This document shows, one piece after another, positions 33,529 to 42,237 of a stretch of 42,791 nt of DNA; within the stretch, counting starts at the first letter, position 1; every line of letters begins with the position of its first letter. The notes below the pieces were generated by a model. That model saw only the letters and a program-made list of their open reading frames with translations. It had not been told where the DNA came from and did no database searches. The DNA is from Spirochaetales bacterium (GTDB lineage: Bacteria > Spirochaetota > Spirochaetia > SZUA-6 > RPPD01), in assembly GCA_016934415.1 (NCBI GenBank), contig JAFGSW010000032.1, positions 1 to 42,791 of the forward strand. The letters run 5' to 3'. A program made the position numbers and the translations under genes.

Positions 33529-33906
33529 GTGGCGGACTGGCTTTCCCTGATTGAAAAGAAGGCCTCGGACATTATTCCCGGCGCAACGTATAACGCCTTC
33601 AGAAGCGACCTTGAAGGGCGCGGCGAGGGGCCGGATCTGTTTTATGAGATATCCCTCAAGCCGGAAATGCGGTGGGAAGAGTTCCGCGATTCGATATTCC
33701 CCCGATTGGCGCGTCATCTCAAATCAAAATCGATCAATCCCGAAAAAGCGGGCGGAATCGTCGTCTCCGCGTTCGTCGGCGATCGCTGCTTTGTGATCGG
33801 GGGGACGGCCTTCCTCGACGTGTTCAAGGAAATGGAAGGTGCGGGTGAGGCCTCCTTTCATGAAAGAATTCTCTCCTGGCTCTCTCAGGATGAAGAGGCG
33901 CACTAG
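33529..33906 (+). CDS. Protein of unknown function
   Basis: About 125 residues from the GTG at 33529 (AGAGGA upstream), beginning VADWLSLIEKKASDIIPG. A longer frame from a TTG at 33505 is possible. The middle has PEKAGGIVVSAFVGDRCFVIGGTAFLDVF, probably two strands and a helix, then a helical C-terminus ending DEEAH. No family is recognised and no signal peptide is seen. It lies 34 bases behind the diiron protein gene and probably shares its transcript. Confidence 0.55.
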   Translation: MADWLSLIEKKASDIIPGATYNAFRSDLEGRGEGPDLFYEISLKPEMRWEEFRDSIFPRLARHLKSKSINPEKAGGIVVSAFVGDRCFVIGGTAFLDVFKEMEGAGEASFHERILSWLSQDEEAH

Positions 33907-34113
33907 ACTTTCGTCTCCATGTCGCATCAAGGTTCCGAATCTTTTTCTTCCCCGCGGCCACCTCCTCTTCGCGCCCGCCTTTCTTTCATTCTCATAGGCT
34001 CGATCGAATCCATCGTGCCTCACGTGTCGTCCGTCCCCCTGTACGCCGGAGGGAAGAAGATTTTCTTAGTGCAATCAGGAACAGGCTGATGTACAATGAG
34101 ATGCGGAGGCATA

Positions 34114-34944
34114 ATGAGAAAACTTATTTTTATAATCATGGCATTCGTCATTGCCGTCGGCTTCAACTCGTGCGGCGCGCAATCGCGTTCAAACGACGCT
34201 CCGCAGGCGCAGCGGGAAGAAAATATGCGGGCGGCGACGGGTGGAACCGGTGCGTCGGCAGAGTCCGTCCCCGATATGGCGGCGGCTGTTTCGCGAATGA
34301 GAGTGAAGTCGGGCACGATGACTCTCGTCGTCGAGGACGTGGAGAAAGCGGACAATGCGCTCGCGGACGAGGCCGGGAAATACTCGGGCTACGTGACGCT
34401 GTCACGCGTTGAAGACGCGAAAGGGACGGTGATAGTGAAGATCCCGGCGGACCGGTTCGATTCGTTCACGGCGGAGGCGGAAAAACTCGGGACCATGAAG
34501 CGGAAGGAAATCACGGTTGAAGACGTGACCGATCGCTCTGTCGATCTCGAGACGCGGGTGGCGAACAAGCGGATACTCCTCGCCCGGTATCAGGATTATC
34601 TGCGGCGGGCGGCCACGACCAATGATCTGCTCAGTCTTGAGAGAGCGATCAATGACCTGACCACGGAAATCGAATCGCTCGAGGGGTCGTTCCGGAGCCT
34701 GAAAAATTCCATCGCCTATTCCACGCTGACCGTCACCCTGGAGGCGCCGTCGTCGCTCGCGCGGGACCTTGGGGGGGTGGGGAATTTTCTTCTCGTTTTC
34801 CTCAAGCACCTTCTCCTCGTCGTGTTCTACACGCTGATCGTGGCCGTGCCGCTTGTCCTCCTGGGCGGATTGGTCTATTTCGTAGGGTTCGGACGGCTGG
34901 GTCTCGTTTTGAAGTTTTTCAGGGCGCTGGGAAGAAAGAAATGA
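34114..34944 (+). CDS. DUF4349 lipoprotein with C-terminal membrane segment
   Basis: About 276 residues from the ATG at 34114 (CGGAGG 4 bases upstream). The signal peptide has a lipobox (VGFNSC). DUF4349 features are clear: RMRVKSGTMTLVVEDVEKAD, KIPADRFDSFTAEAEKLG, VTDRSVDLETRVANKRILLARY, a coiled coil (LTTEIESLEGSFRSLKN) and STLTVTLEAP. A hydrophobic segment of about 40 residues follows (LLLVVFYTLIVAVPLVLLGG). The family is common in envelopes and has no established biochemical role. It converges on the YggT gene with 15 bases between. Confidence 0.85.
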   Translation: MRKLIFIIMAFVIAVGFNSCGAQSRSNDAPQAQREENMRAATGGTGASAESVPDMAAAVSRMRVKSGTMTLVVEDVEKADNALADEAGKYSGYVTLSRVEDAKGTVIVKIPADRFDSFTAEAEKLGTMKRKEITVEDVTDRSVDLETRVANKRILLARYQDYLRRAATTNDLLSLERAINDLTTEIESLEGSFRSLKNSIAYSTLTVTLEAPSSLARDLGGVGNFLLVFLKHLLLVVFYTLIVAVPLVLLGGLVYFVGFGRLGLVLKFFRALGRKK

Positions 34945-34959
34945 GTCCCGGTTCGTGCG

Positions 34960-35559
34960 TCACCAGACCCGGAGTCCGGCGTAATAGCACAGCAGCCCCA
35001 GCGCCGGTTCGACGACGAACAACCCGATGATGCAGAGGAAAACCAGAACAAATGACATGACGCCGAGAACGGCCCGGTAATCGGAATTCTGCCTGCGGGG
35101 GAAGAACGAGCTCGCGAGCCTGGCCGGGGAGGCGAGAATGTTGTCGAGCATCTGAAAGAAAAACATCGCCGGGCGGCGGCTGACGAAAAGACTGATCAAC
35201 CGGATGACGGCGACGACGGTGAAGAAGACCATGATCCAGAAAAAGATACGCCAGACCGCGAGGAGAAGGGCGGCGAACACCGTGGCGAGAGTGAAAAAAG
35301 CGGCATTGGAAAAGGACAAGAGAAGGGAGGCGAGGATCTGGAGGGTCACGATCGCTGCGATGGGAGTGAAGTCGACCGTCGCCGTGCGCAGGAAGCGGAG
35401 GCCGTGGAACAGCCGGAGCACGGGATCGGTGGCGGCGTAGAGAACGCGCCAGGGGGGGCCGTAATGCTCGCCGCTGAACATGGTGACGAGCACCCGGAAG
35501 ATGATGACGAAACTGTAGACGGTGACCAGGGCGCTCGCGATGCGTAGGATCAATGGCAT
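34960..35559 (-). CDS. YggT-family membrane protein
   Basis: 199 residues with several hydrophobic helices: ASALVTVYSFVIIFRVLVTMF, AIVTLQILASLLLSFSN, FFWIMVFFTVVAVIRLISLF and VMSFVLVFLCIIGLFVVEPAL. The motif YGPPWRVLYAATDPVLRLF is typical of YggT, where a Pro-rich loop lies between paired helices. Two such units seem to be present. In cyanobacteria and chloroplasts relatives take part in membrane or division functions; here the role is unknown. Confidence 0.8.
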   Translation of the reverse strand: MPLILRIASALVTVYSFVIIFRVLVTMFSGEHYGPPWRVLYAATDPVLRLFHGLRFLRTATVDFTPIAAIVTLQILASLLLSFSNAAFFTLATVFAALLLAVWRIFFWIMVFFTVVAVIRLISLFVSRRPAMFFFQMLDNILASPARLASSFFPRRQNSDYRAVLGVMSFVLVFLCIIGLFVVEPALGLLCYYAGLRVW

Positions 35560-35588
35560 GATGGAATCTCCTTCGCCTTTACTTGATG

Positions 35589-35752
35589 GGAGGACACGGA
35601 GGACACAGAGAAAACGGAGTACACGGAGGAAGAAAAAGAAGGTAGTGAATTCAACAGGTTTGGATAAAAATATTCGCCAATATTCATTGATATCCCTTTG
35701 TTTTTTCCCACTCCGTGTTCTCCGTTCCCTCCATGCTCTCCGTGTCCTCTCC
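35589..35752. repeat. Family B inverted-repeat element (CACGGAGGA words)
   Basis: The left arm (35589-35631) consists of 9-base words: CACGGAGGA, CACAGAGAA, AACGGAGTA, CACGGAGGA. The right arm (35710-35752) is the imperfect complement (CTCCGTGTTCTCCGTTCC, then CTCTCCGTGTCCTCTCC). About 78 AT-rich bases separate them. It lies downstream of dnaE and upstream of the leftward YggT gene. A second copy is at 39329-39485. Confidence 0.75.
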
Positions 35753-35799
35753 TGATATCAGGGTGACGATAAAATCTTAGGATATGTAGCCTGGAGCGA

Positions 35800-38700
35800 T
35801 TATTCGCTCCACACGTCCAGCACCTGCGGATACTGCTTCAACTTAAAAAGCACTTCGGGGGCGGCGGAGACGGTGAGCTGGGGCGAGGCCTTGATGATTT
35901 TTTCCCCGCCTGTCTCCCCGTTATCCAGATGGAAGTAGAGGCGGCAGCCGCCCTTGCGTTCGGATAAGAAATCCCTGAGCTTGAACGAGCTCTCCTCGTC
36001 GACGAACCCGCGGGAGAGCTTGATGTGGACCGCCGTCGCCTGCCTGCGCGCCAGGCCCTCGGGGAGAAGTATTTCGTCGGCCTTGAGCTTGGGATCGCCG
36101 CGGGACAGGTCGATCGTGCCGCGCACGGCCCGGACCTCGTTTTCCTTGAGGAGATCCTTCGCCTTCTCGAACACGTCCGAGAAAATGACGACCTCGATCG
36201 ATCCCGCGTAGTCCTCGATTTCGGCGAACGCCATGCGCTTGCCGGTGCGGGTGATGATCTCCTTCACGTTTTTCAGGAGGCCGATGACGACGCCGGGCCG
36301 GTCGGGGACAAGCTCTTCCGTGCGGTCGAGGCGGATGCTCGTATGCGTTCGGATGAGTTTTTCATACTCGTCGAGGGGATGGCCTGAAAAGAAAAAACCG
36401 AGCGTTTCGTGCTCGTCGAAGAGCCGCTTCATTTTGGGCCACTCGGGCGATTTTTCCAGCCGCAGGGTCTCGAAGCTGTCGGACGCCAGGTCCTCGAAGA
36501 GGAGGGCCTGTCCGCCCGACTGCTGCTCCGCCCGGAGAGCGGCCACGGCCATGAGCTTCTCCAGGTTGAGGAAGAGCGTGGCGCGCGTCTCCCCCAGGCC
36601 GTCGAGCGCGCCGGAGAGGATGAGGGACTCCACCGTCTTCTTGTTGACGAGCTTGAGGCTCACCCGGGTGAGGAAATCGATGACGCTCGCGAACGGGCCC
36701 TTTTTTTCGCGCTCACGGATGATCGCCTCGACCGCGCCCGAGCCCACGTTCTTGATTCCGACGAGGCCGAAGACGATCTTCCCGTCCTGGGAGGAGAATT
36801 CCTTGTCCGACCGGTTGACGTCGGGCGGGAGGATCTCGATTCCCATTTCGCGCGTCTCCCGGATGTACTCGGCGATCTTGTCGAGGTCCTGGATCTCGTT
36901 GGTGAGGTTGGCGGCCATGAATTCGACCGGATAATTGGCCTTGAGGTAGGCCGTCTGGTAGGCGATGAGCGAATAGGCCGCGGCGTGCGATTTGTTGAAG
37001 CCGTACCCGGCGAAGGGCACAAGCAGCTCGAAAAGCTCAGCCGCGGTCTTGGCCGGATACCCCTTGGCTGTGGCGCCGGCGATGAACTTGTCCTTCTCGG
37101 CCTCCATCACCTGGGCCTTCTTCTTCCCCATGGCGCGCCGCAGGATGTCCGCCTGTCCGAGCGTGTAGCCCGCCACCACGCGCGCGATCTCCATCACCTG
37201 CTCCTGGTAGACGATGACGCCCGCCGTCTCCTTGAGGATCGGCTCGAGCTCGGGCAGGGGGTACTGCACCCGGGCCCAGTTGTGCTTGCCGTTGACGAAC
37301 TGGTCGATGTTGTCCATCGGCCCGGGCCGGTAGAGGGCGTTCAGGGCGATAAGGTCCTCGATCTTCTCCGGTTTGGCGCGCTTGAGGACGTTCTGCATGC
37401 CCGTGCTTTCAAACTGGAAGACGCAGGCGCTCTTCCCCAATGAGAGAAGCTTGAAGGTCTTTTCGTCCCGTTCCGGAATGCTGCGGATGTCGATGTCGAC
37501 GCCCTTTTTGCGGAGCATCTTCACGGTGTTGTCGATGAGGGTGAGGGTCTTCAGGCCCAGGAAGTCCATTTTCACCAGGCCGCATTCCTCGAGGAAGTCC
37601 ATCGTGTACTGCGTGGCCACGGAGCCGGTCTTGGGGTCGCGATAGAGCGGCACGTAATGGGTGAGCGGCTCGCGGCCGATGACGATGCCGGCGGCGTGGG
37701 TGGAGGCGTGGCGGCGGAGGCCCTCGAGCTTCTGGGCGACCGAGACGAGCTCCTGGTGGAGCTCGCTCCTCCCGGCCACTTCGCGCAGTTTCGGCTCCAT
37801 GGCGAGGGCCTGGGCCAGGTCGATCTTCGGCCCCTGGGGCACGAGCTTGGCGATCGAGTCCGCCTCGTCGTAGGGCAGATCGAGGACGCGGGCCACGTCG
37901 CGGATGACGGCGCGCGCCTTGAGCGTCCCGAAGGTGATGATCTGGGCGACGCGGTCCTGGCCGTACTTGGCCGTGACGTATTCGATGACCTCCCCGCGCC
38001 GCTCGAAGCAGAAGTCGATGTCGAAATCGGGCATGGATATCCGTTCCGGATTCAGGAAACGCTCGAAGAGGAGCCCGTACTTGAGGGGGTCGATGTCGGT
38101 GATCCCGAGGCAGTAGGCGGTGAGCGAGCCGGCGCCGGAGCCGCGTCCCGGCCCCACCGGGATGCCCCTCTCCTTGGCGAATTTGATGAAGTCCCAGACG
38201 ATGAGAAAGTACCCGGTGAACTTCATCCGGTTGATGACGTCGAGCTCGTACTTGAGCCGTTCCATCATGTCGGTGGTGACGGTCGCGTAGCGGCGGGTGA
38301 GGGCCTCGAGGGCGATCGACTCCAGATACGTCTCCAGGGTGTAGCCCTCGGGAACCTCGTAGCGGGGAAGCTCGGGGCCGGGCAGGGGGATCTCGAGATG
38401 GCAGGCCTCGGCGATCGCGCACGCCGCCGACAGCGCATGATCGCAGCCCGGAAACATTTTCGCCATCTCCTCGGCGGACTTGAAATAGAATTCCGGGTGC
38501 TCGAACTTGAGGCGCTTTTCCTCATTGATCTTCTTGTTCGTGCCGATGCAGATGGCGATGTCCTGGGCCCGGGCGTCCTCGCGGTCGAGGTAGTGGACGT
38601 CGTTGGTGGCGACCACGGGGAAGCCGTCCCGTTCGGAGAGCGCGAGCAGGGCGGCATTGACGGTGCGCTGTTCCGGGATGCCGTGGTCCTGAAGCTCGAG

Positions 38701-39219
38701 ATAAAATCGCTCCTTTCCGAACAGGCCGCGGAAGTATCCGGCCCGCTCGCGGGCTTCGTCGGTCCGGTCCTGCAGGATGAGGGCGGGGATTTCGCCGGCC
38801 AGGCAGGCGGTGAGGCAGAAAAGCCCGCCCGCGTGCGATTCCAGAAGCTCGCGGTCGATGCGCGGGCGGTAATAGAAGCCCTCGGTGTAGCTCCGCGAGG
38901 ACAGCTCGAGGAGATTGCGGTACCCTTCCTCGTTCCCGGCGAGCAGCACGAGGTGGTGGTACTTGCCGCCGGCTTCGCTCCCGCTCTTCACGAAGCGAGA
39001 TCCGGGCGCCACGTAGAACTCGCTTCCGACGATGGGCTTGATCCCGGCGGCCCGGCATTCCTTGTAAAACTTGATCGCGCCGTACATGTTGCCGTGGTCG
39101 GTGAGCGCAAGCGACTTCATGCCGAGACGGACGGCCTTGGCGACGAGCTTGCGGACCGAGGCGATGGAGTCGAGGAGCGAATAATCGGAATGGGTGTGCA
39201 GGTGTACGAAGTCGGCCAT
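35800..39219 (-). CDS. dnaE: DNA polymerase III alpha subunit
   Basis: 1139 residues, a usual DnaE1 length. The start at 39219 gives MADFVHLHTHSDYSLLDS, the first motif of the PHP domain; upstream sequence is not family-like. The polymerase active site has PDFDIDFCFERRGEVIEYV (catalytic Asp pair), preceded by GPGRGSGAGSLTAYCLGI. Further motifs are FQFESTGMQNVLKRAKP, LYRPGPMDN and GFNKSHAAAYSLIAYQTAYLKANYP. The tail has helix-hairpin-helix and an OB fold (ITRTGKRMAFAEIEDYAGSIEVVIF). It replicates the chromosome. The gene has its own promoter and no clear Shine-Dalgarno. Confidence 0.97.
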   Translation of the reverse strand: MADFVHLHTHSDYSLLDSIASVRKLVAKAVRLGMKSLALTDHGNMYGAIKFYKECRAAGIKPIVGSEFYVAPGSRFVKSGSEAGGKYHHLVLLAGNEEGYRNLLELSSRSYTEGFYYRPRIDRELLESHAGGLFCLTACLAGEIPALILQDRTDEARERAGYFRGLFGKERFYLELQDHGIPEQRTVNAALLALSERDGFPVVATNDVHYLDREDARAQDIAICIGTNKKINEEKRLKFEHPEFYFKSAEEMAKMFPGCDHALSAACAIAEACHLEIPLPGPELPRYEVPEGYTLETYLESIALEALTRRYATVTTDMMERLKYELDVINRMKFTGYFLIVWDFIKFAKERGIPVGPGRGSGAGSLTAYCLGITDIDPLKYGLLFERFLNPERISMPDFDIDFCFERRGEVIEYVTAKYGQDRVAQIITFGTLKARAVIRDVARVLDLPYDEADSIAKLVPQGPKIDLAQALAMEPKLREVAGRSELHQELVSVAQKLEGLRRHASTHAAGIVIGREPLTHYVPLYRDPKTGSVATQYTMDFLEECGLVKMDFLGLKTLTLIDNTVKMLRKKGVDIDIRSIPERDEKTFKLLSLGKSACVFQFESTGMQNVLKRAKPEKIEDLIALNALYRPGPMDNIDQFVNGKHNWARVQYPLPELEPILKETAGVIVYQEQVMEIARVVAGYTLGQADILRRAMGKKKAQVMEAEKDKFIAGATAKGYPAKTAAELFELLVPFAGYGFNKSHAAAYSLIAYQTAYLKANYPVEFMAANLTNEIQDLDKIAEYIRETREMGIEILPPDVNRSDKEFSSQDGKIVFGLVGIKNVGSGAVEAIIREREKKGPFASVIDFLTRVSLKLVNKKTVESLILSGALDGLGETRATLFLNLEKLMAVAALRAEQQSGGQALLFEDLASDSFETLRLEKSPEWPKMKRLFDEHETLGFFFSGHPLDEYEKLIRTHTSIRLDRTEELVPDRPGVVIGLLKNVKEIITRTGKRMAFAEIEDYAGSIEVVIFSDVFEKAKDLLKENEVRAVRGTIDLSRGDPKLKADEILLPEGLARRQATAVHIKLSRGFVDEESSFKLRDFLSERKGGCRLYFHLDNGETGGEKIIKASPQLTVSAAPEVLFKLKQYPQVLDVWSE

Positions 39220-39239
39220 GTCTGTCCCGGGGTGGTATA

Positions 39240-39268
39240 AATATACCGATGATCGTGCGGAGTGTAAA
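39240..39268 (-). promoter_or_regulatory. dnaE: dnaE promoter
   Basis: On the minus strand, TTTACA, a 17-base spacer and TATATT, ending 20 bases before the dnaE ATG. Both boxes are one base from consensus. The leader would be about 14 bases. Confidence 0.7.
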
Positions 39269-39328
39269 TAGCGATGAAACTCCACCTGAAAAGAGGACAC
39301 CCCTCGACCGCGATCGGGGCAGGCGCCG

Positions 39329-39485
39329 AACACGGAGGGGACGGAGAGCACGGAGTCAAGGGAAAAAAAGGGATCGGCATACGCATATTTTCATTTTTGT
39401 CATTATTTCATGGTTTCCTGGTTTCCTAATAGATTCTTTTTTTTCTCCGCGGTCTCCGTTTCCTCAGAGCCCTCCGTGTCCATCC
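39329..39485. repeat. Family B inverted repeat with a family A arm inside
   Basis: Family B left arm 39329-39358 (AACACGGAGGGGACGGAG, then AGCACGGAGTC) and right arm 39444-39485 (CTCCGCGGTCTCCGTTTCC, then CCCTCCGTGTCC). Inside lies a family A right arm (39408-39430, TTTCATGGTTTCCTGGTTTC) without a left partner. It occupies the 365-base gap between the divergent dnaE and lipoprotein genes, together with the two promoters; no gene is seen there. Confidence 0.7.
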
Positions 39486-39515
39486 TTTGAAGCAATGGCC
39501 CGGAACGACCGCCCC

Positions 39516-39544
39516 TTGCGCTTTGCCGACGATTTTATTACTAT
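39516..39544 (+). promoter_or_regulatory. Promoter for the propeller-like lipoprotein gene
   Basis: TTGCGC (39516-39521), a 17-base spacer and TACTAT (39539-39544), giving a leader of about 34 bases before the ATG at 39585. Confidence 0.5.
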
Positions 39545-39584
39545 GCTGTGCATCAGCATCTTGCACGGGAAAGGGTTTTGGGAA

Positions 39585-40604
39585 ATGATACGGAAGAGAA
39601 GGGATCACGCCTTGTTGGGGAAGGCGTGCGGATTGGGATTGTGCCTGCTGGTTTTCGCGTCCTGCGCGGACAACGGCATTCCCCTCAGGGATTTGCGCGG
39701 CCGGATACAGGGCGGATCGAAGCGCACTGCCGAGCTCGTCTACGAGACGCGCAACAACGTCGTCGCCCTGGCCGACAATCGCCGGGGGGCGCTGTACGCC
39801 GCCACCTCCATCGGCGACGTGTACAAGATCACCGACGTGAACAAGGGAGAGCGGATCTACCGCGGACTTTCCGGATGCGAGGACAATTGGACCGGCCTCG
39901 CGATCGATCGCGACGGCGGCTTGGCGGCCAACCGGTGCCGCGACGGACGCAATACGATCGTGTCGATCAGCGACAGCGGCGAGGTGAAGGACCTGTTCCC
40001 CGTCCCCGGCCGCGTCGTCTCCATGACGAGCGATTCGAAGGGCGGGATATACATCGGGACCTGGACGAGCGAGGGGAACGTCTCCATCTCGCTCAACCCG
40101 CGTTCGCTGGCCGGCGCGGAATTCATCAACGGAAAAATCTACGTCAGGCAACCGGGAGACCCGCTCGCGCAGCTCTACGACGGCGCGATTCCCGTCTGTC
40201 TCGGCGTCTCCGAACGGGACGCCTTCTACGCTTCGCTGTGGGGCCAGAGAGGCTATTTCGCGCCCGAGAAAAAGACGTTCGGTTATGTCGACCCGTACCG
40301 CGCCTACTGGCTCGAGCTATCCGACAAGGTGCGGCTCGTGAATTTTACCGACGGCAAAACCAGGTTCGACAACTCGCTCATCGATTCCCTCTCCCTGTTC
40401 GTCATTCCCGACGACGATTACCTCTTCGGGTACGGCATCTCGAAGGAAGGCGTCGGCGGTTTTTACCTCGTGGAGGAGAACCGGCCGCCGATCAGGCTGC
40501 TCTTCCAGGACCAGAAATACGACAAGAACGTCACCGCCCTCACGCTCCACAACGGCGTCGTCTACTTCGGCAACGTGGAGGGGAATATCTACCGGATAAA
40601 GTAG
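39585..40604 (+). CDS. Lipoprotein, beta-propeller-like
   Basis: About 339 residues from the ATG at 39585. MIRKRRDHALLGKACGLG leads into a hydrophobic segment and the lipobox VFASC. The mature part shows repeated short strand groups of the propeller kind: NVVALADNRRGALYAATSIGD, NWTGLAIDRDGGLAAN, RVVSMTSDSKGGIYIGTW and NVTALTLHNGVVYFGNVEG, ending NIYRIK. Asp-x-x-Gly-Gly turns recur. It probably binds a ligand or protein at the cell surface or in the periplasm; function unknown. An earlier ATG at 39543 overlaps the -10 box and is unlikely. A broken methyltransferase gene starts 3 bases after its stop. Confidence 0.7.
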   Translation: MIRKRRDHALLGKACGLGLCLLVFASCADNGIPLRDLRGRIQGGSKRTAELVYETRNNVVALADNRRGALYAATSIGDVYKITDVNKGERIYRGLSGCEDNWTGLAIDRDGGLAANRCRDGRNTIVSISDSGEVKDLFPVPGRVVSMTSDSKGGIYIGTWTSEGNVSISLNPRSLAGAEFINGKIYVRQPGDPLAQLYDGAIPVCLGVSERDAFYASLWGQRGYFAPEKKTFGYVDPYRAYWLELSDKVRLVNFTDGKTRFDNSLIDSLSLFVIPDDDYLFGYGISKEGVGGFYLVEENRPPIRLLFQDQKYDKNVTALTLHNGVVYFGNVEGNIYRIK

Positions 40605-40607
40605 CCG

Positions 40608-40800
40608 ATGAAATACGCTTTCGGCACCTGCCGGGCGGCGGCGGACCGGCTTATCCGCGAACACCTGCCGTCCCGCGTTCGCCTCGCGCTGGACCTCGGC
40701 TGAGGGCCGGGTTTTACCGCGGACATGCTTTTCAGGCCCGCGGGCGCCGCTGAAACGGTCGGATTCCGACGAGAGCCGAATCACCTGGAAAATACGAAGA
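40608..40800 (+). pseudogene. Broken class I SAM-dependent methyltransferase gene
   Basis: The frame begins with an ATG and encodes MKYAFGTCRAAADRLIREHL, then LALDLG, a TGA, and GPGFTADMLFRPAGAAETVGF in the same frame. LDLGCGPG is the SAM-binding motif I, so the TGA stands exactly where a Cys codon (TGC) is expected. The N-terminal MKYAFG followed shortly by motif I matches a methyltransferase group I know, though shortened. After about 75 residues the similarity fades and the frame runs into the family A repeat at 40862, so the rest of the enzyme is gone. At least two lesions are therefore present. Confidence 0.75.
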
Positions 40801-40861
40801 ATCGTCCTGTCCCCGTACTAATCGCCGCCTTGCCGTTGCTTTTTATCACGAACCGGAGAAA

Positions 40862-40974
40862 TATCGATAAGGAAACCAGGAATCCGGGAAAAAAGCAGGG
40901 CGAAATAAAAAAACCAATAAATTGCTCTATTCAACTTATTTTTTCCTCTCCTGGTTTCCTGGGTTCCTTATTGA
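40862..40974. repeat. Family A inverted-repeat element behind the broken methyltransferase
   Basis: The left arm (40862-40890) reads TATCGATAAGGAAACCAGG, then AATCCGGG. The right arm (40947-40974) reads CCTGGTTTCCTGGGTTCC, then TTATTGAT. About 55 AT-rich bases lie between. Both ends carry ATCGATAAGG or its complement, as at 8008-8136. The 412-base gap 40605-41016 holds only the pseudogene and this element, which ends 43 bases from the alr stop codon. Confidence 0.78.
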
Positions 40975-41016
40975 TCTCATGGGATAAAAGCCGAAAAGGT
41001 TGATGTTTGAGGACAA

Positions 41017-42129
41017 TTATTCGTCCACGTAAATCCGCGGTACGCGCTTGGTGATGAGGCAGGTGACTTCGTAGGGGATGGTGCCCATGAGACGGGCGAT
41101 CTCCTCCGCGTCCGGGCCGCCGGAAACGTCGCCGAAGAGGACGGCCTCGTCGCCGGGCTTCGCCTGAGTTTCCGGGCCGAGGTCGATCATGGTCTGGTCC
41201 ATGCACACCCGGCCCGCGATCGGGCAGGGCTTCCCGCCGACGAGAACGCGGCCGCGGTTGGAGAGGAGGCGGGAGTAGCCGTCGCCGTAGCCCACGGGCA
41301 GGGTGGCGATGAACGTGTCACGCGGCGCGGTGTAGGTGAGCCCGTAGGAGATGCCGGCGCCGGCGGGCACTTTTTTGAGGAACGAAATCCTGGTTTTCAG
41401 CTCCATGACCGGCTTCAACGGGATGGTCCGCTCCTGTTCCGCGGACGGGTAATAGCCGTAGAGCATGATCCCGGGCCGGACCAGGTTGAAGTGGCTGTCC
41501 GGTTTGTCGATGAGGGCGCCCGAATTGGCGGCGTGGACGTAGGGAAGATCGATGCCGAGTCCTTTGATCGCGCTCCGCAGATCATCGAGAACGCGAACCT
41601 GTTCTGCCGTAAACGTCCCGTCCGCCGTGTCCGCCGCCGGAAAGTGGGTGGCGAGGCCTTCCAGGCGCAGGCGGCGTGAGTCCCGGACGAGCGCGGCCAG
41701 GGCGGCCGCCTCCTCCGGCCGGCACCCGATGCGCCCCATCCCCGTGTCCACCTTCAGGTGCACCGGCGCCCGTTTGCCAGCGCGTCCGGCCGCCCGGTCC
41801 AGGCTCTCAATCCCCCGGGCGTCCGCCGCGAAAGGCGTGATGTCGTTCTCCACGACGGCTTCGGCCTCTTCCGGGAAAAAAAGGCCGAGGAGGAGGATGG
41901 GCGCGGTCATGCCGGCCGCCCGAAGCTCAACGCCCTCCTCGACCGTGGCCACGCCCAGGGACTCAATGCCCTCGGAAAGGACGGCTTTGGAAACGGCGAC
42001 CGCGCCGTGCCCGTAGGCGTCCGCCTTGACCGCCATGCAGATTTTGACGCCGGGACGTAAGAGCTCCCGCAAGGCGCGGATGTTGTGACGCAGGTTGTCG
42101 AGGCGGATGACGGCGTGGGTGGCGCGCAT
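41017..42129 (-). CDS. alr: Alanine racemase
   Basis: 370 residues, the usual length. The PLP-lysine is K35 in MAVKADAYGHG. The other catalytic residue is the Tyr in AGISYGLTYTA (near residue 260). Further family motifs are VDTGMGRIGC, HFNLVRPGIMLYGYYP, LPVGYGDGYSR and GRVCMDQTMIDLG. It makes D-alanine for peptidoglycan. The start at 42129 places RATHAVIRLDNLRHNI at the N-terminus as in the family; upstream sequence is not protein-like. There is no Shine-Dalgarno (six C precede the ATG), and a promoter lies so close that the transcript should begin at the ATG. Confidence 0.97.
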   Translation of the reverse strand: MRATHAVIRLDNLRHNIRALRELLRPGVKICMAVKADAYGHGAVAVSKAVLSEGIESLGVATVEEGVELRAAGMTAPILLLGLFFPEEAEAVVENDITPFAADARGIESLDRAAGRAGKRAPVHLKVDTGMGRIGCRPEEAAALAALVRDSRRLRLEGLATHFPAADTADGTFTAEQVRVLDDLRSAIKGLGIDLPYVHAANSGALIDKPDSHFNLVRPGIMLYGYYPSAEQERTIPLKPVMELKTRISFLKKVPAGAGISYGLTYTAPRDTFIATLPVGYGDGYSRLLSNRGRVLVGGKPCPIAGRVCMDQTMIDLGPETQAKPGDEAVLFGDVSGGPDAEEIARLMGTIPYEVTCLITKRVPRIYVDE

Positions 42130-42135
42130 GGGGGG

Positions 42136-42164
42136 ATAGTACAATGGGGAAGGGGGTGGGGCAA
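42136..42164 (-). promoter_or_regulatory. alr: alr promoter giving a leaderless transcript
   Basis: On the minus strand, TTGCCC (42164-42159), a 17-base spacer and TACTAT (42141-42136). Only six bases separate the -10 box from the ATG at 42129, so the normal start point would be at or next to the A of the ATG. Confidence 0.6.
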
Positions 42165-42179
42165 GAGGTGGGATAGAGC

Positions 42180-42207
42180 AAAAAAAGGCCGTCCTTTTGG
42201 ACGGCCT
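42180..42207 (-). terminator. Intrinsic terminator of the small lipoprotein gene
   Basis: Read leftward, a 9-bp stem (AGGCCGTCC pairing with GGACGGCCT) around a 4-base loop is followed by seven T. It lies 30 bases after the lipoprotein stop and separates that gene from alr, which has its own promoter just inside. Confidence 0.9.
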
Positions 42208-42237
42208 ATAATGAAAAATCAACCTAATGGGTACTTT

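Noticed and set aside
37657..39240. A 527-residue frame antisense to dnaE
   Set aside because: Mirror of the dnaE codon pattern, rich in shadow residues, with no recognisable motif.
40701..40703. TGA in the methyltransferase motif I as a selenocysteine codon
   Set aside because: The position is an ordinary Cys in the family, and the rest of the enzyme is missing downstream, which fits a pseudogene better. No selenocysteine insertion hairpin was evident.
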